64,000 nt of DNA from the NCBI RefSeq assembly GCF_001597725.1, contig NZ_LUTR01000017.1, positions 1 through 64,000 of the forward strand, in the 5' to 3' direction. Shown one piece after another: positions 49,085 through 58,829 of this stretch; position 1 is the first letter of the stretch; each line of letters starts with the position of its first letter. Under the pieces are notes generated by a model. The model ran no database searches. It was given only the letters and a program-made list of their open reading frames with translations, and had not been told where the DNA came from. This DNA is from Neptuniibacter marinus. Its GTDB lineage: Bacteria > Pseudomonadota > Gammaproteobacteria > Pseudomonadales > Balneatricaceae. The position numbers and the translations under genes are program-made.

Positions 49085-49699
49085 ATGACCTTAGAAAGCG
49101 CATTATCATTTTTTGTGGCAGTGTTTATTTTTAGTATTACTCCCGGCCCAGGTATCTTTGCCATTTTAGCCCGCGCTCTAACTAAAGGTGCACCTGCTTG
49201 TCTTATGCTAGCGTTAGGGATGACCATGAGTGATATTTTATACCTAGTTGCTGCCTGTTATGGTTTGGCCGTTATTGCCACCCATTGGAGTGAGCTATTT
49301 ACCTTTATTCGAATCTTAGGGGCTTGCTACCTTATCTACTTAGGCTGGAAAATGTGGAATGCACCGTTAGATTTAACGGAGGCTAATGGTGAGAAACAAT
49401 CCGAAGGCATAATGGGATTTATTCAAGGCTTTCTCATCTCTGCCTCAAACCCTAAAGTGATTCTGTTTTATATCGCTTTTTTACCTACATTTATGGATCT
49501 AACTGCACTCGATAATATGGATATAGCACTCGCCTCTTTTCTAACATTAGTTAGCTTGATGAGTGGTTTAATGCTGATCGCACTTTTTGCGAGTAAAGCA
49601 CGTCGCTGGTTTAAATCAGAGAAAGCGGTTAACCGTCTGAATAAAAGTGCAGGTTCCATTATGGCCGGAGCAGGCTTATTTCTGATTACTCGGCATTGA
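49085..49699 (+). CDS. LysE/RhtB family amino-acid exporter
   Basis: A 204-residue inner-membrane protein with about six helices. The opening FFVAVFIFSITPGPGIFAIL carries the TPGP signature of the LysE superfamily, followed by ALGMTMSDILYLVAACYGL and the loop ILGACYLIYLGWKMW. Members export lysine, homoserine, threonine or cysteine derivatives. The substrate here is unknown. It lies 48 bp after the flagellin gene with no terminator between, so it may share that transcript. Confidence 0.92.
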   Translation: MTLESALSFFVAVFIFSITPGPGIFAILARALTKGAPACLMLALGMTMSDILYLVAACYGLAVIATHWSELFTFIRILGACYLIYLGWKMWNAPLDLTEANGEKQSEGIMGFIQGFLISASNPKVILFYIAFLPTFMDLTALDNMDIALASFLTLVSLMSGLMLIALFASKARRWFKSEKAVNRLNKSAGSIMAGAGLFLITRH

Positions 49700-49711
49700 T
49701 ATTCGAGAATC

Positions 49712-49750
49712 AAAAAAAGGGTATAAATCAGTGATCTATACCCTTTTTAA
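49712..49750. terminator. Bidirectional terminator between lysE and fghA
   Basis: The stem AAAAAGGGTATA/TATACCCTTTTT lies between convergent genes with A and T runs built into the stem, so it works in both directions. Confidence 0.88.
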
Positions 49751-49768
49751 TTCTTGATTATCTCAGGT

Positions 49769-50605
49769 TCATTTCAAATACTTGGCATGAAATCTAAGAT
49801 GATCTTCAATAAAGCTAGCCATAAAATAATAGCTATGATCATAACCATTGTGATAACGCAGCTCTAACGGAAAGCCCATATCAACAGCCACTTGGGAAAG
49901 CGCTTCTGGCTTCAGTTGCTCCTTCAAGAAATCATCCGATGTTCCTTGATCAACTAACATAGGTAGGGTCGATGTTGCTTGTTTAATAAGCTCACAACTA
50001 TCGTATGCTTTCCATGTTTCAGTGTTACGACCTAAATAAGCAGTAAACGCCTTTTGCCCCCAAGGACACTTCATTGGGTTAGTGATGGGGCTAAACGCCG
50101 ATACTGACTGATACTTGTCAATATTTTTTAGCGCAATAGTTAAGGCGCCGTGTCCACCCATTGAATGACCGGTAATTGAACGTTTATCCGTCACCGGAAA
50201 CATCTCTTCGATCAGTGCAGGTAGCTCTTTAGTGATGTAATCATACATCTGATAATGCTGCTTCCAAGGTTCTTCTGTAGCATTAAGATAGAAACCCGCA
50301 CCTTGGCCTAAATCATAGTTATCATCATCAGCAACAGCTTCACCCCGAGGGCTAGTATCGGGTGCAACAATCGCAACCCCAAGCTCAGCCGCAACTCTTT
50401 GCGCACCAGCTTTTTGAGTGAAGTTTTCATCAGTACAGGTCAAACCAGATAACCAGTAGATAACAGGCACTTTAGCCCCATCATTCACTTGAGGTGGTAA
50501 AAAGATGCTAAATCGCATCGTACAATTTAAGACAGATGATTGATGATTATATTGCTTTAACCAACCATCAAAACATTTGTTTTGACTCAGGTTTTCAATA
50601 CTCAT
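49769..50605 (-). CDS. fghA: S-formylglutathione hydrolase
   Basis: The second enzyme of glutathione-dependent formaldehyde oxidation; it splits S-formylglutathione to formate and glutathione. It is a 278-residue alpha/beta hydrolase with the nucleophile Ser in [11 protein letters not shown] near 149, an Asp in the [10 protein letters not shown] region and His in [15 protein letters not shown] precedes the ATG. It follows frmA by 63 bp on the same strand, forming a two-gene operon. Confidence 0.96.
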   Translation of the reverse strand: MSIENLSQNKCFDGWLKQYNHQSSVLNCTMRFSIFLPPQVNDGAKVPVIYWLSGLTCTDENFTQKAGAQRVAAELGVAIVAPDTSPRGEAVADDDNYDLGQGAGFYLNATEEPWKQHYQMYDYITKELPALIEEMFPVTDKRSITGHSMGGHGALTIALKNIDKYQSVSAFSPITNPMKCPWGQKAFTAYLGRNTETWKAYDSCELIKQATSTLPMLVDQGTSDDFLKEQLKPEALSQVAVDMGFPLELRYHNGYDHSYYFMASFIEDHLRFHAKYLK

Positions 50606-50668
50606 AGGAACTCCTTAACGAAGACACCGAAAAGAGGCTTTGAAATAAAGCCTCTTGATGATGGAGCC

Positions 50669-51843
<1,175 letters not shown>

Positions 51844-51951
51844 GTTAATTACTCCAAGGTTATAATCCATAATTTTAATAAATATCTTTTACCATACAGT
51901 AATAATATTGGTAGTAACGCTAGCAATAAAGACCGATAGAGGATCATAATT

Positions 51952-52824
51952 ATGTATAGCTGGGAGGGTATTGCTGAATTTGTTGCAGTCGCGGAGACAG
52001 AGAGCTTTACCACAGCTTCTCGACAACTAGGTATATCCACAGCCCAAGTTAGCCGCCAGATAAGTGCACTCGAAAAGCGCTTATCAACCAAACTGTTCTA
52101 CAGAACCACCCGAAAGGTCTCTATCACTGAAGCCGGTGGTATCTATTACCAACACTGTCGCCAATTATTAGATGGGCTTGGTGAAGCTGAGCGGGTTCTT
52201 ACACAATTACAAAACACACCAAAAGGACGGCTGCGCTTAACCGCTCCCACATCCTTTGGTGAGAGTAAGATAGCGCCTATGCTAAATGACTTCTCCCTCC
52301 TCTACCCTGAATTAGAGATTGAATGCCTATTTACCAATCAAAAAATAGATCTGGTTGATTCCGGCTTTGATCTAGCCATTAGGCTCGGCAAGCTGGACGA
52401 CTCAAGTATGATGGCAAAACGGCTAGCCTCAAGACGGTTGTTTGTCTGTGCCTCTCCCACCTATCTATCTAACCATGGAGAGCCACACCTACTTACAGAG
52501 CTGGAACAACATAACTGTTTACAAGGAACACTTCAGTTTTGGCGATTTCAGGAAAACGGACAGGAACATAATATTAAGATACATGGGAGCTTAAATTTTA
52601 ATAGTGGCCCCGCCCTCGTTGATGCGGCGCTTAAAGGCTTAGGCCTTGTTCAACTACCTGATTACTATGTACAGGAACACCTTGATAGCCACCAATTAAT
52701 CCCCTTGCTCAAGAACTATCAACCTGACGATGAAGGTATCTGGGCGTTATATCCACAGAACAGATATGTATCACCTAAAGTCCGGATGCTTATCGATTAT
52801 ATGTCTACCCACTTGGCAATGTAG
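51952..52824 (+). CDS. LysR family regulator, probable controller of frmA-fghA
   Basis: A 290-residue regulator with helix-turn-helix FTTASRQLGISTAQVSRQISALEKRLSTKLFYRTTRK and the effector domain (GRLRLTAPTSFGESKIAPML, DLAIRLGKLDDSSMM). It is divergent from frmA with a palindromic site between, so control of formaldehyde detoxification is the likely job. Other bacteria often use FrmR-type or two-component control. It ends 2 bp from the convergent DUF2238 gene. Confidence 0.88.
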   Translation: MYSWEGIAEFVAVAETESFTTASRQLGISTAQVSRQISALEKRLSTKLFYRTTRKVSITEAGGIYYQHCRQLLDGLGEAERVLTQLQNTPKGRLRLTAPTSFGESKIAPMLNDFSLLYPELEIECLFTNQKIDLVDSGFDLAIRLGKLDDSSMMAKRLASRRLFVCASPTYLSNHGEPHLLTELEQHNCLQGTLQFWRFQENGQEHNIKIHGSLNFNSGPALVDAALKGLGLVQLPDYYVQEHLDSHQLIPLLKNYQPDDEGIWALYPQNRYVSPKVRMLIDYMSTHLAM

Positions 52825-52826
52825 AC

Positions 52827-53537
52827 CTATCCCTTTGTCAGTAAACGGCTTGGGTATTTAGAAAGCTGCTGGTCATGCCATTTAGATAAAAGCAGTAAAC
52901 AACTGATCGCGCCCAATAGTGCACAGCCCATATCTGACTGAGTATCCCAGATATAACCTTGTGTACCTAAGAACGCATCTGCATCTTGACCTATAGCTAA
53001 AGCAACCCACCATTCCAGCAATTCATAAAAAGCACTCACCGCTAGGCAGATCGAGATAATAAAAAAATTCAGCCACGTAGCACCGTTGACGACTGCCTTT
53101 CTAAGCAATATCTCTCTAGTTAACAGAGCAGGCACAAAACCTTGAGCAAAATGCCCTACTTTATCGTAGTTATTACGTTCACCACCTAAGCCATCTCTGA
53201 GCCAATCAAATAGAGGAACCTCAGCGTAGGTATAGTGACCTCCCACCATTAAAATAATGCAATGTATTAAGATAAACAGATACAAGAGAGGCGTTAATCT
53301 AAAGCGATTATAGGTCACTATTAATAAGCCAACGCCAAGCAGCGCAGGTAATACCTCTAAAAACCACGTCATCTGCTCTTTCGGATGAATACCTGACCAG
53401 ACCAGTACTGTAACGAAAACAGCTATCCAGATATATTTTAATACCGTCTCCACTGACACTAACCTCAATGTTGCCATGTACTTAAAAGGATTACTCAATA
53501 TAACCAAAAGCGCCCTAAAAAGCTTAGATAGATCCAT
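52827..53537 (-). CDS. DUF2238 (YjdF-like) inner-membrane protein
   Basis: A protein of about 236 residues with six hydrophobic segments (IWIAVFVTVLVWSGI, LEVLPALLGVGLLIVTYNRF, PLLYLFILIHCIILMVGG, TWLNFFIISICLAVSAFYEL, MGCALLGAISCLLLL). The conserved DUF2238 region NYDKVGHFAQGFVPAL is central. AAAGGAGG lies 14 bases before the ATG at 53537. A GTG inside that site is disfavoured and a later ATG at 53477 is possible. Function unknown. Confidence 0.85.
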   Translation of the reverse strand: MDLSKLFRALLVILSNPFKYMATLRLVSVETVLKYIWIAVFVTVLVWSGIHPKEQMTWFLEVLPALLGVGLLIVTYNRFRLTPLLYLFILIHCIILMVGGHYTYAEVPLFDWLRDGLGGERNNYDKVGHFAQGFVPALLTREILLRKAVVNGATWLNFFIISICLAVSAFYELLEWWVALAIGQDADAFLGTQGYIWDTQSDMGCALLGAISCLLLLSKWHDQQLSKYPSRLLTKG

Positions 53538-53729
53538 TAAATAACTTGGCACCTCCTTTGCTTTTACCTATATGAAACTAAATAAATCAATGTAAATAAC
53601 TGGCTGTAGTTAGATATCGAAGAACTCAAGCACCAATATTGTGCAATTTACTACCTAACACTTCGATGTTCGCCCTTATATACACCAGATTCTCAGTACG
53701 CCGTTATTTACGATAGTGAGGAGATTTGA

Positions 53730-54170
53730 ATGGACAAGTTAGCAATGACTGATGCGATAGTCACAGCCAAAATAGAGAAGAAACTAAGCTGGGAAAAAAT
53801 AGGGACTGATCTCGGCATGTCTCCTGTATGGCTTACATCTGCCTGCCTTGGCATGAACAGCGCCTCCCCAGAGGCCGCTAAGAAAATCACTAATTATTTA
53901 GGCCTAGGGCCAGAAGTCACAACTGCTTTAGAAGCTTATCCAACAAAAGTTTGGGATCAGCAAGTGCCAACAGATCCACTTATCTACCGATTATATGAGG
54001 TAGTTGGAGTCTATGGAGAAACACTGAAAGAAGTGATCCAAGAAAAATTTGGGGATGGCATTATGAGTGCAATCGACTTCTCCATGGAGGTCGATAAAAT
54101 TGAAGACCCTAAAGGTGACCGCGTATTACTCACGCTAAATGGTAAATTCCTACCTTATAAAAGCTGGTAA
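53730..54170 (+). CDS. cynS: Cyanase (cyanate hydratase)
   Basis: Converts cyanate and bicarbonate to ammonia and carbon dioxide, allowing cyanate detoxification and use as nitrogen. It has 146 residues, near the family length. The catalytic residues fall at Arg87, Glu90 (YRLYEVVG) and Ser113 (MSAIDFSM), matching E. coli Arg96/Glu99/Ser122. The N-terminal helix-turn-helix-like region is intact. GAGGAG precedes the ATG. No cynT or cynR is adjacent. A 10-bp inverted repeat follows the stop. Confidence 0.97.
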   Translation: MDKLAMTDAIVTAKIEKKLSWEKIGTDLGMSPVWLTSACLGMNSASPEAAKKITNYLGLGPEVTTALEAYPTKVWDQQVPTDPLIYRLYEVVGVYGETLKEVIQEKFGDGIMSAIDFSMEVDKIEDPKGDRVLLTLNGKFLPYKSW

Positions 54171-54185
54171 ATATAGCTAAGTAAT

Positions 54186-54214
54186 GTGCAGTTTTTAAAC
54201 ATAGAAAACTGCAC
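54186..54214. repeat. Perfect 10-bp inverted repeat after cynS
   Basis: GTGCAGTTTT and AAAACTGCAC with a 9-nt loop lie 16 bp after the cynS stop. There is no T tract beyond the stem. The T residues are in the stem itself, so it is an unusual terminator or a 3' stabilising hairpin. Confidence 0.6.
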
Positions 54215-54237
54215 CTCACTCCACAGAAGCAAAATTA

Positions 54238-54258
54238 GGGATAAGGGATAAGGGATAA
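54238..54258. repeat. Three tandem 7-bp repeats (GGGATAA)
   Basis: GGGATAA is repeated three times exactly, immediately beside the stop codon of the minus-strand gene at 54262. Probably a slippage product. Confidence 0.85.
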
Positions 54259-54261
54259 GAG

Positions 54262-54600
54262 TTAGCTGTAATAAATTTTGAGCTTATCAGCAACGCGATC
54301 TAAATCCACCTGAATAGGTTTATCCGATTCCCGCCTGCCTGCGGGGTTTAAACGGTTAGAAAACAGCTGCTGGTCTATATCTTTACGTTGATTTTTATCT
54401 TGTCGGCGATCAATCAGAGAGTAACGTCTTTCTGGCCCATCAAACAGTGAGAACAGGTAATTTGTCCACCACTCCTCTGCAAGCGGTAGGCTAGGAATAT
54501 CGGGACTCAGCTTTTGTTCGTCTTTATCTATCCAAAAATAAACAATGCCCGATGAACTTAGATCTTTAACCAATCTCAATGAACCGTCCAACTTATCCAT
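54262..54600 (-). CDS. Small protein of unknown function, tandem paralogue A
   Basis: About 112 residues from the ATG at 54600, which is used instead of a TTG four codons earlier. No ribosome site is evident. It shares an ordered set of motifs with the neighbour at 54709: LRLVKD, VYFWID, K-LSP-IP, EEWW-NYLF, GPERR, DRR, GRRESD, and a C-terminal VDLDRVADKLK. The pattern suggests a small alpha/beta fold with a basic middle, perhaps binding a nucleic acid or phosphate. No family recognised. Confidence 0.7.
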   Translation of the reverse strand: MDKLDGSLRLVKDLSSSGIVYFWIDKDEQKLSPDIPSLPLAEEWWTNYLFSLFDGPERRYSLIDRRQDKNQRKDIDQQLFSNRLNPAGRRESDKPIQVDLDRVADKLKIYYS

Positions 54601-54708
54601 AAGAAACGACAATACTGCTTATGCCATATTGAATTAAACACTAGTAATCTAACAAGCGTTTTAAATACTACCATAAAATATAGTACTTCTGATCAATAAG
54701 TCAACAAA

Positions 54709-55038
54709 TTAAGCGCTGCGCAGTTTATTCAGTTTCTTTTTAGACAGATCAAAATCGACTTCTACGTTAAGGTCTGAGCGACGTCGCCCCTTCGTTAATC
54801 CCTTTCGTTTAGAGAAGAAAATCTGTACACCCCGCAAATTTATCTTCTGAGATTCAGAACGTCGATCCAGCATCCGGCGACGACGTTCTCGCCCTGAGTA
54901 AGTTTCAAAATGATAGTGAATTAACCATTCTGTCGCATACTGTTTTGTTGGAAGGCTTGGACTAACCTTTTTTCGTTGGTTATCGATCCAATAATAAACA
55001 AACTGGTAATTATGAAAGTCTTTAACAAGTTTCAGCAT
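54709..55038 (-). CDS. Small basic protein of unknown function, tandem paralogue B
   Basis: About 109 residues from the ATG at 55038 (MLKLVKDF), which has GGTGGCG upstream; a frame start 39 bases earlier adds an unmatched tail. It is more basic than its partner (GRERRRRMLDRRSESQK, FFSKRKGLTKGRRRSD). Shared motifs, in order, are LKLVKD, VYYWID, KVSPSLP, TEWLIHYHFE, GRERR, DRR, GRRRSD and VDFDLSKKKLNKL. The pair arose by tandem duplication. It lies beside the 4.5S RNA gene. Function unknown. Confidence 0.72.
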   Translation of the reverse strand: MLKLVKDFHNYQFVYYWIDNQRKKVSPSLPTKQYATEWLIHYHFETYSGRERRRRMLDRRSESQKINLRGVQIFFSKRKGLTKGRRRSDLNVEVDFDLSKKKLNKLRSA

Positions 55039-55210
55039 AGCAAATCGCCACCTTGCGCACATGCTGCTCCATAGCAACCGAAGTATCGACTATGGATTAA
55101 AAAATGAAACGGTGAATTTAGTGTAGACGTCTAAATTGAAAAGCTGAATGAGAATTTTTCATACATAAGGGATTAGAAAATGGAGAGATGGTACTAGAAA
55201 TAGAGATTGG

Positions 55211-55321
55211 GGGTGACCCCGCCAGCCACATTCCGGCACATGAATCCATCGCTGTGGCTGCTCCCTTCCGGGCCTGACCAGGTTCACGATTTATCATTGC
55301 GGAAGGACCAACAGGGCCACC
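55211..55321 (-). ncRNA. ffs: 4.5S signal recognition particle RNA
   Basis: The minus strand contains the conserved SRP RNA apical domain, GGTCAGGCCCGGAAGGGAGCAGCC, with the GGAA tetraloop region that binds Ffh. The 5' GGTGGCCCTGTTGGTCC pairs with the 3' GGCGGGGTCACC to close the rod. It forms the SRP with Ffh and targets membrane proteins. The exact ends are estimates. Confidence 0.95.
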
Positions 55322-55374
55322 ATCGCGTGGCCTGTAAGCCTTGCCTTAAGGGCGTTTCCGTAAGACAGGCGCGC

Positions 55375-55402
55375 AGTATACCAGTGAAAAAACAAGATGC
55401 AA
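55375..55402 (-). promoter_or_regulatory. Promoter of the 4.5S RNA gene
   Basis: On the minus strand TTGCAT (55397-55402) lies 16 nt from TATACT (55375-55380), which also has a TG-type extension (TGGTATACT). A GC-rich GCGCGCC discriminator follows, typical of growth-rate-regulated stable RNA genes. The start would be near 55368, giving a leader of about 45 nt that must be processed. Confidence 0.6.
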
Positions 55403-55476
55403 ATGCAATATGCTTAACTTATTGTTTTTTAGTCTTTCTATGTTTCAAAACCACCTAAATAGCTCAACAGAAGTGC

Positions 55477-55563
55477 TTAATCATCCCCGTAGTGCTTTAG
55501 TAACTTTCTGACATACCACCATATAACCCCTGCCATAATCGGTACAGAACAACTGAGCATCAT
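55477..55563 (-). CDS. Possible 28-residue membrane miniprotein
   Basis: On the minus strand an ATG with AGG five bases upstream opens a 28-codon frame. It starts MMLSCSVPIMAGVIWW, a single hydrophobic helix, and ends with the basic RKLLKH segment and GDD. The same frame stays open upstream to about 55641 without another start, so it may instead be the end of a decayed membrane protein gene. Not recognised. Confidence 0.3.
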   Translation of the reverse strand: MMLSCSVPIMAGVIWWYVRKLLKHYGDD

Positions 55564-55987
55564 TAAGACCTGGTCCCGAAGAATATCCGCTGAAACCGTC
55601 GTTGTAATTAACGTCCTGCTTGGAACGTTTTCAACGTGGTATTATGCACAACCATAGTGACGGTCAAGCATACACATCTTAGGTAATCTTATTAGGTAAC
55701 GGATAGTTTTGAATGGGATAACTCTCATAGATCTTCTTTACACATATACTAAAGTCCTATGACTAAAACTTATAGCTTTTCTAAAAAGAATTAACTTTAA
55801 ATAATAAAACCGGATATGAACGAAGATTCCCAAAAGATAGGGCTATACTGAGACGAGAAAGATCGTAATTTACTGATATTGATCTAATTTTTTTCTGTTT
55901 TATATGGATCAATTATTGCGGCAATATTTATAGGCCCATACACTAACTTAAGTATATGCGTCTTGGGATAATCAAAGGTAAAGCAAC
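55564..55987. other. Gap before the EAL-HDOD gene
   Basis: Apart from the frame upstream of the miniprotein (to about 55641), no gene-like content was found. AAAGGTAAAG just before 55988 is the ribosome site of the EAL-HDOD gene. No confident promoter was found by eye. Confidence 0.4.
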
Positions 55988-57214
55988 ATGGATGAACACT
56001 TTAATCAATTAGGCCTTTCACGTCAGCCAATCTTCGATCGTAACCTTAACGTTGTTGCTTACGAACTACTCTATCATTCCGAAAACGGCAATGAGGTAGC
56101 AAAATTTTTAAACGGCGATCAGGAAGCCTGCAATGTGCTGATTAATAACTTCACCAGCATCTATGATTCAGGCACTTTAAAATCACTACCCGCTTTTCTC
56201 AATGTTACTGAGAGTTTTATCAAAACAGAGAGTTTACCAAGCTTATCCCGCCATAATTTAGTCATTGAGATCCAAATAGATCAGGAGATCACACCAAAGC
56301 TCCTTAATTCACTTAAAGGTTATGTCGAAGCTGGATACCGTCTAGTCATCGATGACTTTACCTATTCTGAAAAATACAATCCCCTACTTGAGCTTGCCCA
56401 TGTAGTTAGGGTTGATATCATCAAACATAGTCAGTCTGATATATCGGCCCATTTAAAACAGATTCAACGTTTTAAAGTCACAGCCTTGGCAGAAAATGTT
56501 GGAAGTTACGAGGAGTATGAAACCTGCTATAAATTGGGGTTTCGACTATTCCAAGGTAACTTTTTATCGCAACCCACAAAAATCCAAGGAAAGAAATTAA
56601 CCTCTAACCAAGCGATTGTGATTCATCTACTAGCGGCCCTTCAAGATGAGGATGTAACCGCAGCGACCCTCTCGGACATTATCTGTCGGGACCCTCAGCT
56701 CACTTTTAAGCTTTTACGTATAGTTAACTCAGCACAGTACAATTTACCAAATCAAATAGAAAATTTAACCCAGGCGATTATTGCTCTAGGTTTAAATGAA
56801 ATAAACAAATGGGCCACTCTTTTAGCACTATCGAGCAATAATGATAAGCCAAATGAGCTGATACGGCAGATACTGATCACCGCACGTATGTGTGAATTTA
56901 TAGCCCAAGCAACTGATGGAATTGACCCTGAATTAGCTTTTATCACAGGGGTGCTATCCATCTTAGACGCACTACTTGGAGTAGAACAAAGTACGCTTCT
57001 CGGCCAATTATCTGTATCAGAAGATATTGTGAGAGCTATTTCCGGTTATGAAGGTAAAGCAGGAAAACTATTACAAACAGTTAATCTCTATATAATTGGC
57101 CAATCTAGTTTCACTCTCCCTGAGGAACTGCGTAAGCTATATGCAGAAGCTTATTTTGAATCACTACGCTGGAGCAATGAAGCTATGCAGATGATGGAGG
57201 GAAGTCACCTATAA
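55988..57214 (+). CDS. EAL-HDOD signalling protein with degenerate EAL domain
   Basis: A 408-residue YuxH/CdgJ-type protein. Residues ~8-195 are EAL-like but altered: AYELLYH replaces EAL, and VIDDFTYS, VRVDIIKHS and LAENVGSYEEYE stand at the usual metal sites, so phosphodiesterase activity is doubtful. Residues ~205-395 are an HDOD domain (LSDIICRDPQLTFKLLRIVN, NQIENLTQAIIALGLNEINK). In vibrios such proteins modulate motility and c-di-GMP without turning it over. It is monocistronic, beside a convergent LysR gene. Confidence 0.92.
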   Translation: MDEHFNQLGLSRQPIFDRNLNVVAYELLYHSENGNEVAKFLNGDQEACNVLINNFTSIYDSGTLKSLPAFLNVTESFIKTESLPSLSRHNLVIEIQIDQEITPKLLNSLKGYVEAGYRLVIDDFTYSEKYNPLLELAHVVRVDIIKHSQSDISAHLKQIQRFKVTALAENVGSYEEYETCYKLGFRLFQGNFLSQPTKIQGKKLTSNQAIVIHLLAALQDEDVTAATLSDIICRDPQLTFKLLRIVNSAQYNLPNQIENLTQAIIALGLNEINKWATLLALSSNNDKPNELIRQILITARMCEFIAQATDGIDPELAFITGVLSILDALLGVEQSTLLGQLSVSEDIVRAISGYEGKAGKLLQTVNLYIIGQSSFTLPEELRKLYAEAYFESLRWSNEAMQMMEGSHL

Positions 57215-57244
57215 GAGGAAAAACTTATTTAAAAAATACTGACC

Positions 57245-58159
57245 TTAGACTGAGCTATTTTCTAATAATTGCTCTAATTCCGAGCGTACCCAAGAACACA
57301 TAGGATCATGTTGAAAACGCTCATGCCAATAAAAATAAAACGTCACATTCGGCAGATCAACCTCTTTTGGCAGTGGTCGAATAACTAAGTCGTCATTGAA
57401 CATTAAGTGTTTACCCATAATCTCAGGCAATGTAAAAACAAGATCAGAGCCGCTACAAAAAGCTGAAACAGACATAAAATTAGCTAAACGAAGCATAATT
57501 TTTCGCTTATAGCCCATCTCCGTTAATACTTCATCCATGACTCCCGGCCCTTTGCCAGTAATAGAAACGAGCCCATGGGAAGCGGCAACATATTGCTCTA
57601 GTGTCATCCCTTTAGCTAAAGGGTTATTTTTATCCATCACACAAACATGGTTCGTCTTAACTACCTCCATCCTTCGATATTGATCCTGCACGGTTTTTGG
57701 CTGTAAACCTGTTGCTAAAAAATGCACCTCCCCTTGCTCTAAAAGATCAAAGTGTTCACTCCGCTGTGGCACAATTTCAACACGTAAATTAGGCGCCTTA
57801 AGACGTAACATCTTGACAACTGTAGGCATTAACAAAACAAGCTCTAAATCTAAACCCGTTAATTTCAATACACCTTCAGCTTTACTTGGATCAAAATGTT
57901 CTGGCTGCATAATGCCTTCTACATCCAACAAAACCTGCTTAAGCTGCTGACGAATAGTAACTGCACGAGCGCTCAGATCGTAACCATTGAGCGTTCTAAC
58001 TAAAATAGGATCATCGAGTGTCTGCCGTAAGCGCTGTAAAGCTCGGCTTACTGCTGGCTGGCTCATTTGCAATTTTTTTGCTGCTTTAGAAACATGCTGC
58101 TCATCGAGAAGCACTTGAAGCACCACAAGTAAATTAAGATCGACTGAACGTAAATTCAT
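57245..58159 (-). CDS. LysR family regulator (divergent to cytochrome b561/YceI)
   Basis: A 304-residue regulator starting MNLRSVDLNLLVVLQVLLDE, the NodD/SyrM-like branch opening, with helix-turn-helix SKAAKKLQMSQPAVSRALQRLR. The effector domain follows (LELVLLMPTVVKMLRLKAPN, FLATGLQPK). It is divergent by 100 bp from the cytochrome b561-yceI pair, making control of that pair likely. An ATGC-N7-GCAT repeat at 58184-58198 is a possible site. Confidence 0.9.
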   Translation of the reverse strand: MNLRSVDLNLLVVLQVLLDEQHVSKAAKKLQMSQPAVSRALQRLRQTLDDPILVRTLNGYDLSARAVTIRQQLKQVLLDVEGIMQPEHFDPSKAEGVLKLTGLDLELVLLMPTVVKMLRLKAPNLRVEIVPQRSEHFDLLEQGEVHFLATGLQPKTVQDQYRRMEVVKTNHVCVMDKNNPLAKGMTLEQYVAASHGLVSITGKGPGVMDEVLTEMGYKRKIMLRLANFMSVSAFCSGSDLVFTLPEIMGKHLMFNDDLVIRPLPKEVDLPNVTFYFYWHERFQHDPMCSWVRSELEQLLENSSV

Positions 58160-58183
58160 TTAAGGCATAACCATGATATAAAA

Positions 58184-58198
58184 TATGCATTGGACGCA
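58184..58198. promoter_or_regulatory. Possible LysR site upstream of cytochrome b561
   Basis: ATGC-N7-GCAT lies in the 100-bp divergent region. It is short and of uncertain meaning. Confidence 0.25.
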
Positions 58199-58259
58199 TT
58201 AATGATCGGTCTTTATATTACAAAAAGCAATTAATCGTAGCCAACGGGATAAGTTGATA

Positions 58260-58829
58260 ATGGTTTTTAATCATAAACTCACTAACGATGAAAAAAATTA
58301 TGGCTGGGGACCTGTCTTCATGCACTGGCTGATGGCATTTGCCATTATTGGGCTCTACCCCCTCGGGTGGTATATAGAGACCTTAGATTATTACGACCCA
58401 GCCTATAAGACTGTGCCTGTCTGGCATAAAAGCATTGGTATTCTTGTCGCAATGACTCTGCTTCTACGTATTGTTTGGCGTATTTTTAATAAACCACCTG
58501 CTGCGCTGCCGCAACCGGCACCTCTCTTATTCGTTGCAAAAATGGCTCATGGTTTATTGTATTTATTAGTACTGTTCACTGTTATCTCCGGTTATTTAAT
58601 CTCTACTGCAGATGGCCGAGCAATTGAGTTTTTTAACCTGTTTAGTATTCCAGCACTCCCAATTGGAATAGGAAACCAAGAAGATATTGCCGGCAAGATT
58701 CATTTTATCGTAGCAACATCACTTATTTTACTAGCGGGGCTACATGCCGCTGCAGCGTTAAAACACCACTTTATCGATAAAGATTCAACTTTAAAGCGCA
58801 TGCTTGCGCTACGCGAGGAAACAGAATGA
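58260..58829 (+). CDS. Cytochrome b561 family protein
   Basis: A four-helix inner-membrane di-heme protein of about 189 residues. Helices are near FMHWLMAFAIIGLYPLGW, VWHKSIGILVAMTLLLRIVW, MAHGLLYLLVLFTVISGYLI and HFIVATSLILLAGLHAAAAL. Their histidines (MHW, WHK, AHG, LHA) serve as heme ligands. Members carry electrons between quinone and periplasmic partners. The ATG at 58260 is chosen over a TTG two codons earlier. Its stop overlaps the yceI start by four bases (ATGA), giving translational coupling. Confidence 0.93.
   Translation: MVFNHKLTNDEKNYGWGPVFMHWLMAFAIIGLYPLGWYIETLDYYDPAYKTVPVWHKSIGILVAMTLLLRIVWRIFNKPPAALPQPAPLLFVAKMAHGLLYLLVLFTVISGYLISTADGRAIEFFNLFSIPALPIGIGNQEDIAGKIHFIVATSLILLAGLHAAAALKHHFIDKDSTLKRMLALREETE

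Noticed and set aside
55207-55458. 83-codon frame across the 4.5S RNA gene
   Set aside because: It overlaps a confidently recognised SRP RNA on the opposite strand and has no protein-like features.
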